From Rhodospirillales bacterium (lineage in GTDB: Bacteria; Pseudomonadota; Alphaproteobacteria; Rhodospirillales; JAOUPW01): a DNA stretch of 5,712 nt. The notes below the pieces were generated by a model, which ran no database searches, was not told where the DNA came from, and was given only the letters and a program-made list of their open reading frames with translations. The DNA lies in assembly GCA_029879665.1 (NCBI GenBank), contig JAOUPW010000154.1, forward strand, positions 1 to 5,712, written 5' to 3'. A program made the translations under genes and the position numbers. Below are positions 5,195 through 5,712 of the stretch, piece after piece. Positions within the stretch are counted from its first letter, which is position 1. Every line of letters starts with the position of its first letter.

Positions 5195-5712
5195 TTAGTG
5201 GGGGTGTTCTTCAAGTGGGCGGATGCTGTCAGCCGGGCAAATCTGCGCACAAAGCGTACAGCCGATACAGGCCTCCGAATCGATCTGAACCTTATGATGC
5301 CCGTCGTACCATTCGTCGCTCCAGGACAGGGCCGGACACCCGAGGTTCATGCAGGACTGACAGGCAACACAATTTTTTGAAATTACCGTAAGCGTCGGCC
5401 CTTTAATCTTTACCGGGTCAAGCACGCAGGGGCGGTCGGAAATAACCACCGAGACGCCCTTGTATTCAGCGGCTTCGCGGAAGGTATGGTACATGGAAGC
5501 GATATCGTAGGAATCGATTCGCTTGACCCATTGTACGCCGAGGGCGCTGATCAACTTCTCGAAATCGACGCGATGGGCAGATTCTCCACGCAGGGTTTTT
5601 CCGGTTGCCGCATGGTTCTGCCCGCCGGTCATCGCGGTAATGTGGTTATCAAGCAGGATTACCGTTATATCGGCGTTGTTGTAAACCGCATCAATCAGGG
5701 CGGGAATCCCAG
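5195..5712 (-). CDS. iorA: IorA-type indolepyruvate/arylpyruvate:ferredoxin oxidoreductase, C-terminal part
   Basis: The last 171 residues of the large TPP subunit; the 5' part is cut off by the right edge and the frame is open there, although an internal Met at 5632 could be mistaken for a start. Seen from the edge: GIPALIDAVYNNADIT and LLDNHITAMTGGQNHAATG, the second half of the TPP-binding region; RPCVLDPVKIKG; then a C-terminal Fe-S domain with CVACQSCMNLGCP (C-x2-C-x2-C-x4-C) and CIGCTLCAQICP (C-x2-C-x2-C-x3-C). These are standard IorA features. The family converts indolepyruvate, phenylpyruvate or hydroxyphenylpyruvate plus CoA to the arylacetyl-CoA, CO2 and reduced ferredoxin in the cytoplasm. 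The downstream IorB-ferredoxin gene is its partner, 30 bp away. The exact arylpyruvate cannot be read from this fragment. Confidence 0.93.
   Translation of the reverse strand, partial: GIPALIDAVYNNADITVILLDNHITAMTGGQNHAATGKTLRGESAHRVDFEKLISALGVQWVKRIDSYDIASMYHTFREAAEYKGVSVVISDRPCVLDPVKIKGPTLTVISKNCVACQSCMNLGCPALSWSDEWYDGHHKVQIDSEACIGCTLCAQICPADSIRPLEEHPH

Noticed and set aside
5195..5632. Stand-alone 145-codon ferredoxin-like gene starting at an internal Met
   Set aside because: The same frame continues to the window edge with IorA sequence (GIPALIDAVYNN), so this is the end of a larger gene.

Overview
The window looks like part of an anaerobic bacterial catabolic locus. Every gene I can support is on the minus strand, so transcription runs from the right edge to the left edge. 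The proteins are Fe-S, thiamine diphosphate (TPP) and molybdopterin enzymes typical of strict or facultative anaerobes that degrade aromatic or amino-acid-derived acids. Coding DNA is of medium GC and the single long intergenic gap is AT-rich. A sulfate- or metal-reducing Desulfobacterota or a denitrifying proteobacterium would fit, but the sequence does not settle the taxon.

Layout in order of transcription: (1) 5712-5195, the C-terminal end of an IorA-type indolepyruvate/arylpyruvate:ferredoxin oxidoreductase large subunit. (2) 5164-4262, an IorB-type gamma subunit with a KorD-like 2x[4Fe-4S] ferredoxin fused to its C-terminus. (3-5) 4260-3121, 3119-2268 and 2263-1703, the alpha, beta and gamma subunits of a KorABC-type 2-oxoacid:ferredoxin oxidoreductase, packed with 1-4 nt gaps and sometimes using weak or non-ATG initiation signals. 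(6) 1702-1506, an AT-rich gap of about 197 bp with a plausible promoter, a 10-bp palindrome and a small hairpin holding the next gene's ribosome binding site in its loop. (7) 1505-1107, a hot-dog thioesterase of the fluoroacetyl-CoA thioesterase (FlK) type with its catalytic triad intact. (8) 1077-1, the N-terminal 359 residues of a molybdopterin oxidoreductase most like PadB, the catalytic subunit of phenylacetyl-CoA:acceptor oxidoreductase; it runs off the left edge.

Working model (inference): the Ior enzyme converts an arylpyruvate to arylacetyl-CoA. The PadB-like enzyme oxidises the alpha-methylene of arylacetyl-CoA by four electrons to the arylglyoxylate level, and the thioesterase may release or proofread the activated alpha-keto thioester. 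The Kor-type enzyme then decarboxylates the arylglyoxylate to an aroyl-CoA such as benzoyl-CoA. This would be a two-round 2-oxoacid chain-shortening route encoded in one cluster. The IorB-KorD fusion sits exactly where a stand-alone korD usually lies, so one polypeptide may serve as electron outlet for both TPP enzymes. The substrates are not proven by the sequence.
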